From Athripsodes cinereus (taxonomy: Eukaryota > Arthropoda > Insecta > Trichoptera > Leptoceridae): DNA of 64,000 nucleotides. Positions 47,001 to 57,600 of this stretch are shown here, one piece after another. Location: NCBI GenBank assembly GCA_947579605.1, contig OX388321.1:24481614-24545613 (forward strand), written 5' to 3'. Below the pieces are notes generated by a model that had not been told where the DNA came from, made no database searches, and saw only the letters and a program-made list of their open reading frames with translations. The position numbers were made by a program, and so were the translations under genes. Each line of letters starts with the position of its first letter. The stretch's first letter is position 1.

Positions 47001-48532
47001 TCAGTTAGTGTTCAGTACTCTCTCCCTATCTCATATAAAGGATATATGAGATGGGAGAGAGGAGGTGAATGGAGAGAACTTTAAAAGAGGGCTGAAGACG
47101 TACCATTTTGCTGGGAGTTTCGGGTGATAGACGCGGTATACGGCGCCCTTGAGGTCATGTTATGATTCATAATAAATAAATAAAACAAGTGTTTTATTTA
47201 TTTCGTCACATTATGAGTAAACAGAGCTTAACAAATTGTCCATATATAATATGAGATAGGGAGAGAGTATTTATTTATTTTTATTGTACAAAAACCTTGA
47301 TTGTTGAAGGGAAATTCAGCAATCGAGATCGTTATTAATACAATAAAAAGAAATAAATAATGCTGCAATGATAATAGAACACACTAAACTAACTTGATCA
47401 GGGAGTGGAGGAGAAATATAATTCTCTTGCTTTCAATAGTAACATCTCGTGAAATTTTCACAAGCCTCTCTCTTCTATCATGTTTAGCATCTAGTTCCTT
47501 GGCATATTCTCTAAATGCGGAGCACACTTCACTCTCACCTTCCATCTTACCGACATTTTCTGAAATTTAGACATTGATGAGGATTTTAAACAAAAAGTTT
47601 TACTGTGTTTTATTCATGTTTCTAATTATTTATTTATCGTGTCGAAACCCAGAACAAAAAACCATCAAACTGATCTCCAGTACTGTGCAAAACGCACAGC
47701 GGGTGGAGATGCGTCAAAAATATCCTCCATAGTGCATGTGACAGAGCACAATGTACATTCCAACAAGTGTGGCATGTTCTGTGCTGCACCTATAGTCACA
47801 TGCCACGGATTCGTCTTGTAAGAAGCCCCATCATTCTCTATTGTCACGGCAGTTTCCTACACCAGAAGTTAGCCGATTTAGGGCTTCCCATGTCCTATAG
47901 TCTAGATCGCCTCCTGCAGCAAGGTGTTCTTGGGCTAGGAAAGGTTCGCTTATTTGCGTACTGCCCACCTACGTAGGCGTTCAGAGGGAGCAGGGCCTGT
48001 CAGTGAGGATGAGGCGTTTAAAAATGATCGTCTAGAACTGAGACGTTGCGGTGGGGGAATATGGTTAAAAAGGAGATGCTTTGAGTCTGTCTCTTGTTTC
48101 TAATGAATAACAACGATAATAATAATTATACAGAATTGGTTAAGGTAAATTGCTCGTTGGGGTTGGTTTGTCGGAAATAAATTTAATAAAAAAGTAATTA
48201 TAACATCCCGTGGAGCACCCGGTAAAGAATTGATCTCCCACTCTTTTCCGTAAGTTTTCGAGTGTCATGTAAAAGACAGGTGTTCGAAAAAATTAAGACA
48301 TTGTACATCTTAAATTCAGCGATGAGGTTTGCCACCCATCCTGAATGTCTTGATTTTATATTGGCACGAAGAGGACAGCTTGCATGTTTCTTACATGCAG
48401 CTGGTCTGCTGGCTACCCCACTTGTGGGATATGCCGTGATGGTATAGTAGTAGTAATTATAACATAAGTAGTTGCAGTTCAGTAATACTCACTTGGCTTT
48501 TTTTTACTATCGTTGAATTTCTTTTCAGGCAT
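44016..48532 (-). CDS. TSNAX: TRAX, translin-associated factor X (C3PO nuclease subunit)
   Basis: Five exons on the - strand: 48532-48493, 47559-47394, 46971-46734, 46148-45977, 44215-44016 (271 aa; human TRAX is 290). Recognisable blocks are [56 protein letters not shown], and [12 protein letters not shown]...LKLRG near the end. TRAX is the catalytic subunit of the TRAX-translin octamer C3PO, which cleaves RNA such as siRNA passenger strands and tRNA leaders. The acidic residues assigned to catalysis are present: E115 and E118 in LQELAEAL, and D169 with E173 in VADYTGEL, so the protein looks active. The basic [12 protein letters not shown] start resembles the family's N-terminal nuclear signal. 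The introns hold an inverted-repeat element, a hairpin and an RT tail. Head-to-head with SDE2. Confidence 0.92.
44375..44558. mobile_element. Near-perfect palindrome in TRAX intron 4
   Basis: Arms ATTTTGAACTACTACAGATT and the inverse enclose ACTGATCACACTCATCCATA on both sides. Part of one arm recurs at about 51617-51685 in SDE2 intron 2. Confidence 0.7.
44560..44760 (+). mobile_element. Reverse-transcriptase tail in TRAX intron 4
   Basis: + strand frame with [20 protein letters not shown] and [20 protein letters not shown], a classic non-LTR retrotransposon end, followed by a stop. Confidence 0.65.
46190..46500 (+). repeat. Dispersed repeat shared with 59640-59915
   Basis: Both hold GCGATNNCTGGGTNNNGTG-like, GGAGGCTGTGNNAGAC and CCAGAAGAAGCTNNNAAG segments in the same order. 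Probably a degenerate retrotransposon tail; it sits just outside TRAX exon 4. Confidence 0.4.
47016..47271. mobile_element. Inverted-repeat element in TRAX intron 2
   Basis: Ends ACTCTCTCCCTATCTCATAT and ATATGAGATAGGGAGAGAGT are inverted repeats, and a second inverted copy lies inside near 47040-47062. Non-coding. Confidence 0.65.
48200..48450 (+). repeat. Dispersed SINE-like repeat in TRAX intron 1
   Basis: CCCACTCTTTTCCGTAAGTT, GAGTGTCATGTAAAAGACAG and CCCCACTTGTGGGATATGCC; longest of the three copies in the window. Confidence 0.5.
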
Positions 48533-49550
48533 TTCTGTACACTATTTAATTATAAACTTGACGAGTATGCCGCGCATAGGATGCAATAATTATTATATTA
48601 AAAATATACCTTAACCGAAGCCGAACATCAAAATCACGATCCCAACCTGTCGATAAAAAATAATATTATAAATGATCAAAACAAAATAATTCTGACACAA
48701 TGACACAAATAATAATACCTTCTAGAGATGTCAATCCAGTTCAATACCCGTTACTTTTTTAATATAGGTATACAGATTTGGTCAGCAACTCGGAGGTTTT
48801 GAGAAGAGCCAATTGCAGTAGACAGCTGCTGAAGGACGTTAAGGTCCGTGAGATTTTATATCTGGGTCACGTTCTGCGGGGCGATAGGTATAGTTTGCTC
48901 CAGTTGATACTGATGGGGAAGATTGAGGGGCAGCGTGGTCCTGGTAGAAGGCAAACGTCTTGGCTGCGCAACATAAGAGACTGGACCGGGATGAGACATG
49001 TGGAAGAGCTGTTCCGGGTCACGCAAGATAGAGAAGCCTTCGCCAGAGTGATCGCCAACGTCGGGGGGACCTGATACGGCACGAGAAGAAGAAGATACAG
49101 CTTCGGTATGTAACTACAGTCTCGTTATTTCATGACCGGTATATCGTCGGCAACCAACTGTATAATTAAAGTAGGTAAATACTCATTACTTTTCAGAAAT
49201 ACATACATAGAAACATAAAAATCGCAAGTGAAATTGCAAAAAAAACTAAATTTGGGGTTCCAAGAAAATAGTATTATTCAACAAAACAGAGATCGTGAAA
49301 CATTAAATTTTTAAATTTTAAGAAGTTATGCCCGATTTTATTAGTCTTTTCAAAATCTGAGCTGGCAACACTGGATACATGTTATCTGTCAATTTATTAT
49401 GTTTTTCTGTGGTGGAGTGCATAGAGTATAATAATAGTGTGGAGTGTGTCATCCATTGTGTTTTGTGCTGCTGTTTCGTACAATTGTTTGATTTTTTTAG
49501 CTTTAAACGTTTAAAATATTTAGAAATACATTGCGCGATTCAATAAAAAA
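48533..49550. promoter_or_regulatory. Divergent TRAX/SDE2 intergenic region (presumed bidirectional promoter)
   Basis: The two start codons face away from each other 1,018 bases apart. No TATA box in a convincing place was seen. The region is interrupted at 48775-49090 by a non-LTR reverse-transcriptase tail, leaving about 240 bases on the TRAX side and 460 on the SDE2 side. Sharing of regulatory sequence is inferred from geometry only. Confidence 0.4.
48775..49090 (+). mobile_element. RTE-like reverse-transcriptase tail between TRAX and SDE2
   Basis: + strand frame: NSEVLRRANCSRQLLKDVK, LYLGHVLRGDRYSLLQLILM, GKIEGQRGPGRRQTSWLRNI, then DWTGM and a stop. This is the well-known C-terminal end of insect RTE-type elements. 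The frame is intact over 98 codons. Confidence 0.7.
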
Positions 49551-52500
49551 ATGTGTGTCGAAATTTTATTTGATAATAAACACATCATTTCATTAGAAGC
49601 TGGAAGATGTGACATCAGTTACACTTCTTTAAGATGTTTGGTGTCACAAATCACGGTAATTATTTATTTATAATTTTCCTATTTACAATTATATATAATT
49701 TAGTTGAAATTCATAATTAACATCTAGTTTTATTTCTCTTGGGAGTTATAATGGTTTTATTTAGCACATTAGGCGTCCTGGTATTCCTACGATTTGATGC
49801 ATATGTTTAACATACTAACCTATAATGACATTAAAAATATGTCACTATTTCACAGTTCAGCCAATGACCTATATGGCATAGAATAGTAACGCAGTGATAA
49901 TTTTTTCAGAAAACAACTTCCTAAATCAAAAGCAATAATAGTATTATTATGGTGTTTTAGTCCATAACATTAAGATGCTAACCCTTTCCTTCCTGGAAAA
50001 GATGGTATGTACTTTTGGTAGAAATGGACACTTTTTCGCGGTTTTTTTTTGTTTATGATTTTCTGGGTAGCAAATTAATAGTTTGAAAACAATAAAATGT
50101 ATTTTGTTAATTTATTATAAACGCAATGCTTATATCTTTGGGATGTTAAACAAGTATCTAAAAAGAACAATAATATAGCTATCTATACTATCACTGCATC
50201 CTCACAAGTGGGGTAGCCAGTAGATAAACTGCATGTAATAAACATACAACATGCAAGCGATCAACTCAAGACAAATGGCGAGAAACCATAACTTGGTTGC
50301 AGATCCAACCATACAGCCTTCAGGTTCTACATTGCCCAGAAAACTTGTGGTGTACTTTGAACAGACTAAGAAGTGGCGTTGAATGCACAGCGTCACACCT
50401 ACATCAATGGGGATTCCCAGACCCTCTGTGGTATTGACCAAATAACAGACCACATAGTGAACACATGTCCCCAATAGTCATACAATGGCAGGTTTCAAGC
50501 ACTTAGTTTAGGGTCGGCGACGCAATCTCATAGCTGCGGGGCCTTGAGATACAAATATGACGTGCATAATCCATAAGAAGAAAAAGAAGATAAACATACA
50601 CCTCGCCCTGTCTGTGCCATACTTACTTTTCAGGTTCGGACTTTAGACCTTGCCACTCGCATTACATGCATTCCACATCAGTGTGCATTGTAATAAGTGA
50701 AAATCACTGCACCTCCCTGTAGTCGCAGCTAGTGTCCTCCCCATCCAAAAAGCCCCACCTCTGCAGGTTACTTACTTACTTTGCCATAAAAATAATGCAG
50801 ACATTCAAAACAAGTAGAAGATCTATTCTTTATCGGTGATTTCACAGAGCAAAATCAAATGGATTTAATTTAATTTGTTTTTATGATGTTTATATTTTAG
50901 AAAATTCCTGAAGACCAACTTTACGCTACACACAATGGGCGTCCATTCACATCCGCATCTTCATCATTACCTTCCGAGGGTATAGTGAGATGGAATACAA
51001 GGTTGTTAGGAGGGAAGGGCGGGTTTGGTTCTATGCTGCGGGCTATTGGAGCTCAAATTGAGAAGACTACTAACAGAGAAGCTTGCAGAGATCTCTCTGG
51101 ACGGAGATTACGTGATATAAGACAAGAACAGAGACTGAGGGAATGGGCTGCATCTAGACAGAGTAGGGAAGAGGAACAGAGGAAGCGAAAAGAAGAAAGA
51201 CTCAAAAGGTAGATCTCCATTAATAATAAGCTATTATATGCATGCGAATCTACATCATCTGAAGTATGTTCCGTAGGAATATTATTGCGAAACTCTGTGT
51301 CATTCGCGAGATATTTAACAAAAACTATAATGTGGTTAGTACTAAATGGTATGCCATCTCAAACTTTCAACGTTGATTATTTCAAAACTATGAAAACTGC
51401 ACTTACAACATCTGTACTTGAAGCATCAATTTACTCCTACTATATTTCAATTATATTCAATCTTATTAAATGTAGATAAAATATTTAGCAAGGGATGATG
51501 ACCAGCCGAAAAAAAAAAATTAATAAAAATATTAAATACGTTGTTTGAGTTTTACCAATACTTTATCAGCGTGACACCTAGGTCTTGGTATGTTATGTCT
51601 TAGTCAAACTGTAAGAATCAAATAGGTTGACTATCGGTGAGTGTGATCAGTTGGAATGATTAATCTAGAGTGGTTCAAAATATGATGTGTGAAACACTTA
51701 AACTGTAATTTTAATTTTTATTTGTATGTATTTTTACAAAATAAATTCCAACAAAATATGATGATCGGCATCAATCTGATGGGTGATTTAAGTCACATAA
51801 ATAGGTGGCCATGGGAAACTTTTGATCAGATTTTTTTTATTTTATGTCTATTAGTTTATTTCGTTGGAAGACATCGCGTTTTAGCCATAAACTCGCCCTC
51901 TGTACATTGAATTGTATAACTGATATTTTATGATACTGTTTTGATTTGTAATATTGTAACCAGTGAACAGTGAAGAATAAAATAAATAAATAAATATTAA
52001 ATGTTATATATTCTTTGCCAGGAATTCTGTGAGTGTTTCCCCATTTCTTTGTCTTCAATACAGTCAATGCTCGTCACATGCCTTCCTAGAAATATTTGGT
52101 AGTGTGTTACTCTTATGTATCCCGTTATGTATGTAATTGTATTTGTTTTTTAGGATGTGTGCAATCCCCAATCATGAGTTCAATGATCCTCATTATGAGG
52201 AGGCTCGCAAGAGACTAGAGGAGGAGGGAGGGGAGGCGCTGGAGGTGGGGGTGAAGGCAGCAGATCCCTCTACACAACCATCACACAAACTACACAACAA
52301 GACAAACAAGAAAAAGAAAGCCAAACTATGGTATGATACATATATACACACACACGTCATATTATATTATGTATATTTATGTAGACAATTTCTTTGTTAT
52401 ATTTTCAATCTATTGTCCAAAACTTTTTGCAAACAGATTGGCCTTCTCAATTTCTTTCCTTCGTTTCATTCTGTGCTGAGCTAAGCGCAAGCCACTGATC

Positions 52501-52949
52501 TCTTACAGTTTCAATCTCATAGATGTTATATATAGAGTAGGTAACACAAAACATTTAGTCCGATGAGTTCTTTCTCAGGAACTCAACGGAGTGAGTGTTT
52601 ATTTTTCTAAATAAAATATTTAATACTAAATCAGAAGCTGCTTCCTTGAGGTAGGTCTTTTAATTTTCACACATGTTCTAGGATCGATGAAGACCTTTCC
52701 GATATGTCATCCAGTGAATCGGGATGCGAGGAAGACGAAGAAGAAGTCAAAAGAAAAACTCCTGTAGCTACCACATCCACGTCTGTAAAAGGGAAGGGAG
52801 TCGGAAAGAAATCACAACCTGATGTATCCAGTGGCAACCACTCTCCCCAACAATCCAGTGATGATGGAATTATGGCAGATGGACAGATGACGGAGAGCAG
52901 TAATGATTCAGACCAAGATCATGTGCCCGCGGAGAAGACTGCTGTCTGA
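49551..52949 (+). CDS. SDE2: SDE2, replication-stress and splicing regulator with processed ubiquitin-like head
   Basis: Four exons: 49551-49655, 50901-51208, 52154-52330, 52682-52949 (285 aa). Residues 1-73 form a ubiquitin-like domain ending LLGG, followed by the diagnostic KGGFGSMLRAIGAQIEKTTN and REACRDLSGRRLRDIRQEQR. In the family, a deubiquitinase cuts after the GG and frees a protein starting with Lys, an N-degron substrate; the cut here would follow G73. The middle is a Glu/Arg/Lys coiled coil (REEEQRKRKEERLKR) with a second stretch EEARKRLEEEGGEALE. The end is acidic and Ser-rich. Human SDE2 (451 aa) has a C-terminal SAP domain that is not seen here before the TGA, so this copy is short or has further alternative exons. 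Role: PCNA-linked replication-stress control and pre-mRNA splicing. Intron 1 holds a reverse-transcriptase fragment. Confidence 0.92.
50200..50580 (+). mobile_element. Jockey-like reverse-transcriptase tail in SDE2 intron 1
   Basis: Broken + strand frame with DPTIQPSGSTLPRKLVVYFE, then TPTSMGIPRPS, resembling the PGFDLPR..W..LNR...G.C...L.KWG end of Jockey-group proteins. Several stops. Confidence 0.45.
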
Positions 52950-53229
52950 TTAATGCATTAATCTCGATTTGGGTATATGTAGGGCAACTCATTCCCTTTT
53001 TCCTTTCGCACACAGATTTGTGAGATATAAATCTCACTCAGAAAAGCTATTTTCGAGAATTCTAAAACAGCTGTGACTAGAAAGCTAAACACTTCCATTA
53101 AGTTATGTGAAAAATTATTTGAAATTTCTTCATTACAGTCTTTGTAATAATACCGTGTAATCTCTCTGCATACTTAGTTCAAAGCTGATTCATAGTAAGG
53201 TATTTATTTTTTATTCATTCATCCATGGA

Positions 53230-53235
53230 AATAAA
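53230..53235 (+). terminator. SDE2: Likely polyadenylation signal of SDE2
   Basis: AATAAA about 280 bases after the TGA stop, with a second AATAAA a few bases on. Assigned by position. Confidence 0.4.
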
Positions 53236-53789
53236 TATTATAAATAAAAAATATGTTATTTTTACTAATGTAACTTTGCTTTACAAATTACTCTTTTAGA
53301 GTCCTCATGGAGGGAGGGAAACTACACTATGTTAAGAAATGACATTTTACAGTGTGGCCGTTCAAAGCTTTTTCAACTTAACTACATGTAGTACTATTGC
53401 ATGCTGTTTTTAACATGAAATGACCATAAGAAAAGATTGTGAAACTTTTTTGAAATGCGAATATTATCAAATTGATTTTGCATTTTTTGGTTTTATAAAC
53501 TATTTTTTTTTTCTTCTTGAATAACTCAAAGTATTCATTTTAATATATGTGAAAAATGTAATAATTATTTTCAAAAAACATGAAACAAAATGTCAGCAGG
53601 CACATCAACAACATAAATATAATAGAAATCGCAACAGCCTCACTAGGTTGCCTACAATTATGGCTATGCCCCATGAACAAAAATCATCACGGAAATACAA
53701 AAATCAATTGAGGATATGATCAAATAGTAACATTGGAAAGAGTATAATGAGAATTATAAATTTATGTTCATGGTATAATTAACCTGTAA

Positions 53790-54090
53790 AGGAGTACCAA
53801 CGCACCGGTGCGTGCAAGAAATTTTATGGGATCTGGAGTACGCACGCACCGGTGCGTTTGATCCAGTAATATTTAGGTATTCCCGCCAAATTCGTCAATT
53901 TTATCATTGGTCCAATCTGTCGGATGTACTTTACCAATCACAAGAAAAAAAATCAAAAATAGGCGTGTTTAGACCTTATTTATCGCCTATACAAAATGTC
54001 ACGTGACCGCCGCTTGAAATACCAAGCCGTCACTCGCGGTTGCAAACCATTTTGCTGCGTGCGTTCGTGCGCTATGGGTGTTATTATGTA
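53790..54090. promoter_or_regulatory. CpG-containing palindromic promoter-like island between SDE2 and integrin alpha
   Basis: Two copies of ACGCACCGGTGCGT (perfect palindromes) lie near 53800 and 53847. They are followed by CCAAT-type sites in both orientations (ATTGGTCC, ACCAATCAC), the E-box TCACGTGA near 54000, and CGCCGC/CGCGGTTG stretches. The block is much richer in CpG than its surroundings. No matching gene was found, so promoter activity is an inference. Confidence 0.3.
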
Positions 54091-54632
54091 GAGTGTTTTA
54101 TGGATTTTTTTTTACTTTTTGTGCTAATTCTGGACAATTTAATTAGTTTTTAGTACTTACATAAGTTTTTGTTAAAAATAAATATTTTTAATAATAATAA
54201 ATATTCCTATGTTGAACCCATTATTGACAATACCGGAGCAGACATGACGTATCAAAATTGTTTTTGTTATATAACTCCGTTATTATTAATTTTTGAGAGT
54301 TGGTTCCTTATAAACATTTATTCTAGGGATCATTTTCTATAACATGCGATAAAAAAATATTCAAAAAGTGAAAGTTGAATTAATTCACTCTGCCATACAC
54401 TTTTATTTTTTCTTTATTCACTCACGGACAGGTTAACATGTTTTAAAAAATCCTTTTCCTTTTACTGATCATATATTCAAACATTTAAATGGCCTGTGCT
54501 GTGTATTTATAAATAAACAAATTTGGTAAAAATCTACATAGTGTAGTGTCCCTCCGACATATGCGTCTCTTATGGTAGAAAAGTTGTTTATGTCGTAAGT
54601 GAAGTCATGAAAAGCATTTTATGCTATTAAAC

Positions 54633-57600
54633 TCATGTCACCGTGTGTTCAATGCTGAAATCTTCTGGATCCTGTTTGAGGTCTTCTTCCGCATGTTCCT
54701 CATCCTCTAAATCATCTTGAGGTTCTGTTTTGTGTTTAGAAGCCTGTGGAAGTAGTGAAAATATTTAATTAATGGTAATTGGCAGTCTGAGGCATGAGGA
54801 ATTGTATGACAGTGATGGAAGTGCAAAGTATGGAGGGGGAAGTCATTTCAAATATGTAGAGTTCAATCTAGTGCAAATTAGCTCCAATATTTTTCAGATA
54901 TCTAAAATAATAGCGGGAATCATCACACTCTACATCATCAAAATCTACAAAAATAATCAAAATACTCTTGTTAGGAGCACAGGGCAGAAACCAGCATTCT
55001 TGATTTAGAGCATCTTTGGGTCAAATGAGTCACATTTTACGGCGACAATGTGATGTTTTTAGTCTATTGCAAGGGAGGAGCGTCTAGGCCATTGTAAAGG
55101 AAACCTTATGGAGTTAAGAACAAAGCACTGTTATATCTCTTATTATTAGTTTCATAGGTAGATATTGAAAAACTTACTTCATTTTTGAGTGCTTCTAGTT
55201 CCTCTTTCATTTTCCTTTGGAAGAAGCCAGCCTGAAACAATTATACGGATTGTATAGCACCTGGAATTACTCTTTGTGAAAGTTAATTTTAAGTAATTAA
55301 AGTAAATTTTGAATAAAGACTGTATTGTTTCTAATAAAATTCATTGATGATGGGTGTCTAGTTGAAAGGGCTCTGTGTCAAATATTGTTCATAGTGAAAG
55401 TAATACAGTGTTTTATTTTAAATTTATTTTCATTCTAATTATATGGATGAAGAAACACATGTATCATAATAATTACAGAATTCTCAGATACTGAACAGGT
55501 CTTGGCGGTGATACAATAGTCATAGAGCTGGCTTTTCATAAATGCGAGGTTCTTGGTTAGATTTGGGATCTGTGGAATACTTCATCCCCCAATTGAAAAT
55601 GTTAAATATTTTGTAAGTGTGTTTCAAGAATAAATACATGCCTTTGACAGGCCACTCAAAAACTTACAGAAAAGAATTTGAGACCAATTTTATTTCCTTG
55701 CTTTTAAGGAATTTACTTAGATATGTACTTGATAATAATTTTAGAGAAAATGTGTTGTCAGGCAACAGAACTAATTTAAGTTTTAGATATTCTTTCTGTA
55801 TTGAGCGCTAGTTGCACAGTAGTAAGAGAGGTGTCAAAAATATTTCCCATTATATTGTGACTGGACACTATAGTAGATACTGTACTATGTGCTGGATAAA
55901 TATAACAAGAAGCAAACCTCACAATGATGTGAAGAATATGATATATTGGTACCTACCTTAACTAATCCCATAATTACAAAGAGAACCAGCAATAGTCCCA
56001 ATATGACTGACAAGATAATGATCCACATTTCCACTTTCTGCTGAGGAGGTGAGCTAACAAAGACACTTCTGATCTCCACACTGCCGTCTTTTCCTTCTCC
56101 TTTTACAATTTCGGCCACCCCTTTAGTTGTCAGAGCGATGATGTCCTTCAAACCCATTACATTGACTGAAAACAAAATGTAAATTTAACACATGAAGCAA
56201 TAATAATATAACTCTTAGAAAAAGGCAATGTCACATTATTTGGTAACTCATCTAGTTCACGAGTTATGCTTTATTCAATTAAACTATCTGGGATGTAACA
56301 AAGACTCCGAAATTATTTCTTATGAACCCCATCAATGACACAATGATAATTGTAGTTTATAATAGAAAATTTCATATTTCACTATTCAATTTCTTCAACT
56401 TAAATTTACATTTTGCCATTCTGTTTGAACATACCCATCTATTAAATTTTGTATTGCGCTTTTATAAGATGACTCTATTCTATTCTATTCTTCTCAAGAC
56501 CATCCACTCGTTTGCGAGTGATTTATAACACACGAAAATGATATTTAAAAGTATATACGGCCGGGGTAGCTCAGAGGTAACACTCTTGCCTTTGAGTCAC
56601 GAGGACCCGGGGGCAATTCCCGGCCAGGCCAAAATGAAGAATGACCTTTTTCAAACTGTCCTGGGTCTGGGTGTTACATGTTTAGTACATTGTATATATG
56701 TGTGTTGTCGCATTAGTACCTACCCAGAATACAAGATTCATAATATCTTAATTTGGGATTAGCTCGATCTGTGTGAATTGTCATTGCATGTTATGTTATA
56801 TTTCATTAAGTATCTTACCTTTCAAAGTGGTAACATTTAAAGACATGGTAATTTGAAGTCTGGCTACGTGTTGAATTCGTTGGAACGGTCCAACACGACA
56901 GCGAATCACTTGACAAAGCACTGTGGGCATTCCACAGGATAAGAATATAGTTCTATTAGCTGGGAGATCAGCCATAGTTGTTTCTATTATTTCTCGCTTA
57001 TCCCTTGCTTTCTTCAAATTTCTATATTCATCATAAGTTGGATTTATTTCTGATATTGATCTCTTCATCTTTGAAGCAGGACTTAAGTTTAATGCGTCGT
57101 CATCATTTCCTTCATTTCCATCTATTTTATTTTGAGCGTAAATGTAATCGGTTCTTTCACATGTGATTGGTTGACCATTCTGGAAACCGACCGGTTCATA
57201 TGTTCTCAAGAATTCTATTTCACTATCATGTTTACGATATTTGTTAGGAATATAAATCTCCAATAAGACTTCTTCAACATTACTCGGTCCAAACTTTTGT
57301 ATTTCATATAAATGTTTGAATTCAACCATTTCATATTCACCATCATCTGATGCAATATAATCATTATTGTCGCTTGGTAATTTCCTGAAAAAAAGAAAAA
57401 AAACGCCATTCATTGGGTTGGCCACAGTGCGTAGATCATGAAACCAATTAGACAATTTTGAATACAAGAATTGGTGAATATTGTCCATGAATACCAAAAC
57501 AATCACTTAGGCTAATCTAGAGCTAATTTGTAAGCGTTGGGACACCTTTATTATTTCTTCTGATTAGATTTTGCACAATGTTACGTTGTAGGTAATCAAT

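Noticed and set aside
47639..48060. Overlapping open frames on both strands upstream of TRAX exon 2
   Set aside because: They lie in the TRAX intron, frames are mutually incompatible and no family was recognised; probably an old transposon.
48778..49074. Host gene between TRAX and SDE2
   Set aside because: The protein is the end of a reverse transcriptase, a repeated element fragment.
56559..56635. Possible tRNA gene (good A box)
   Set aside because: The B box is altered, the stem pairing is poor and the sequence continues into a SINE tail found in several other copies.
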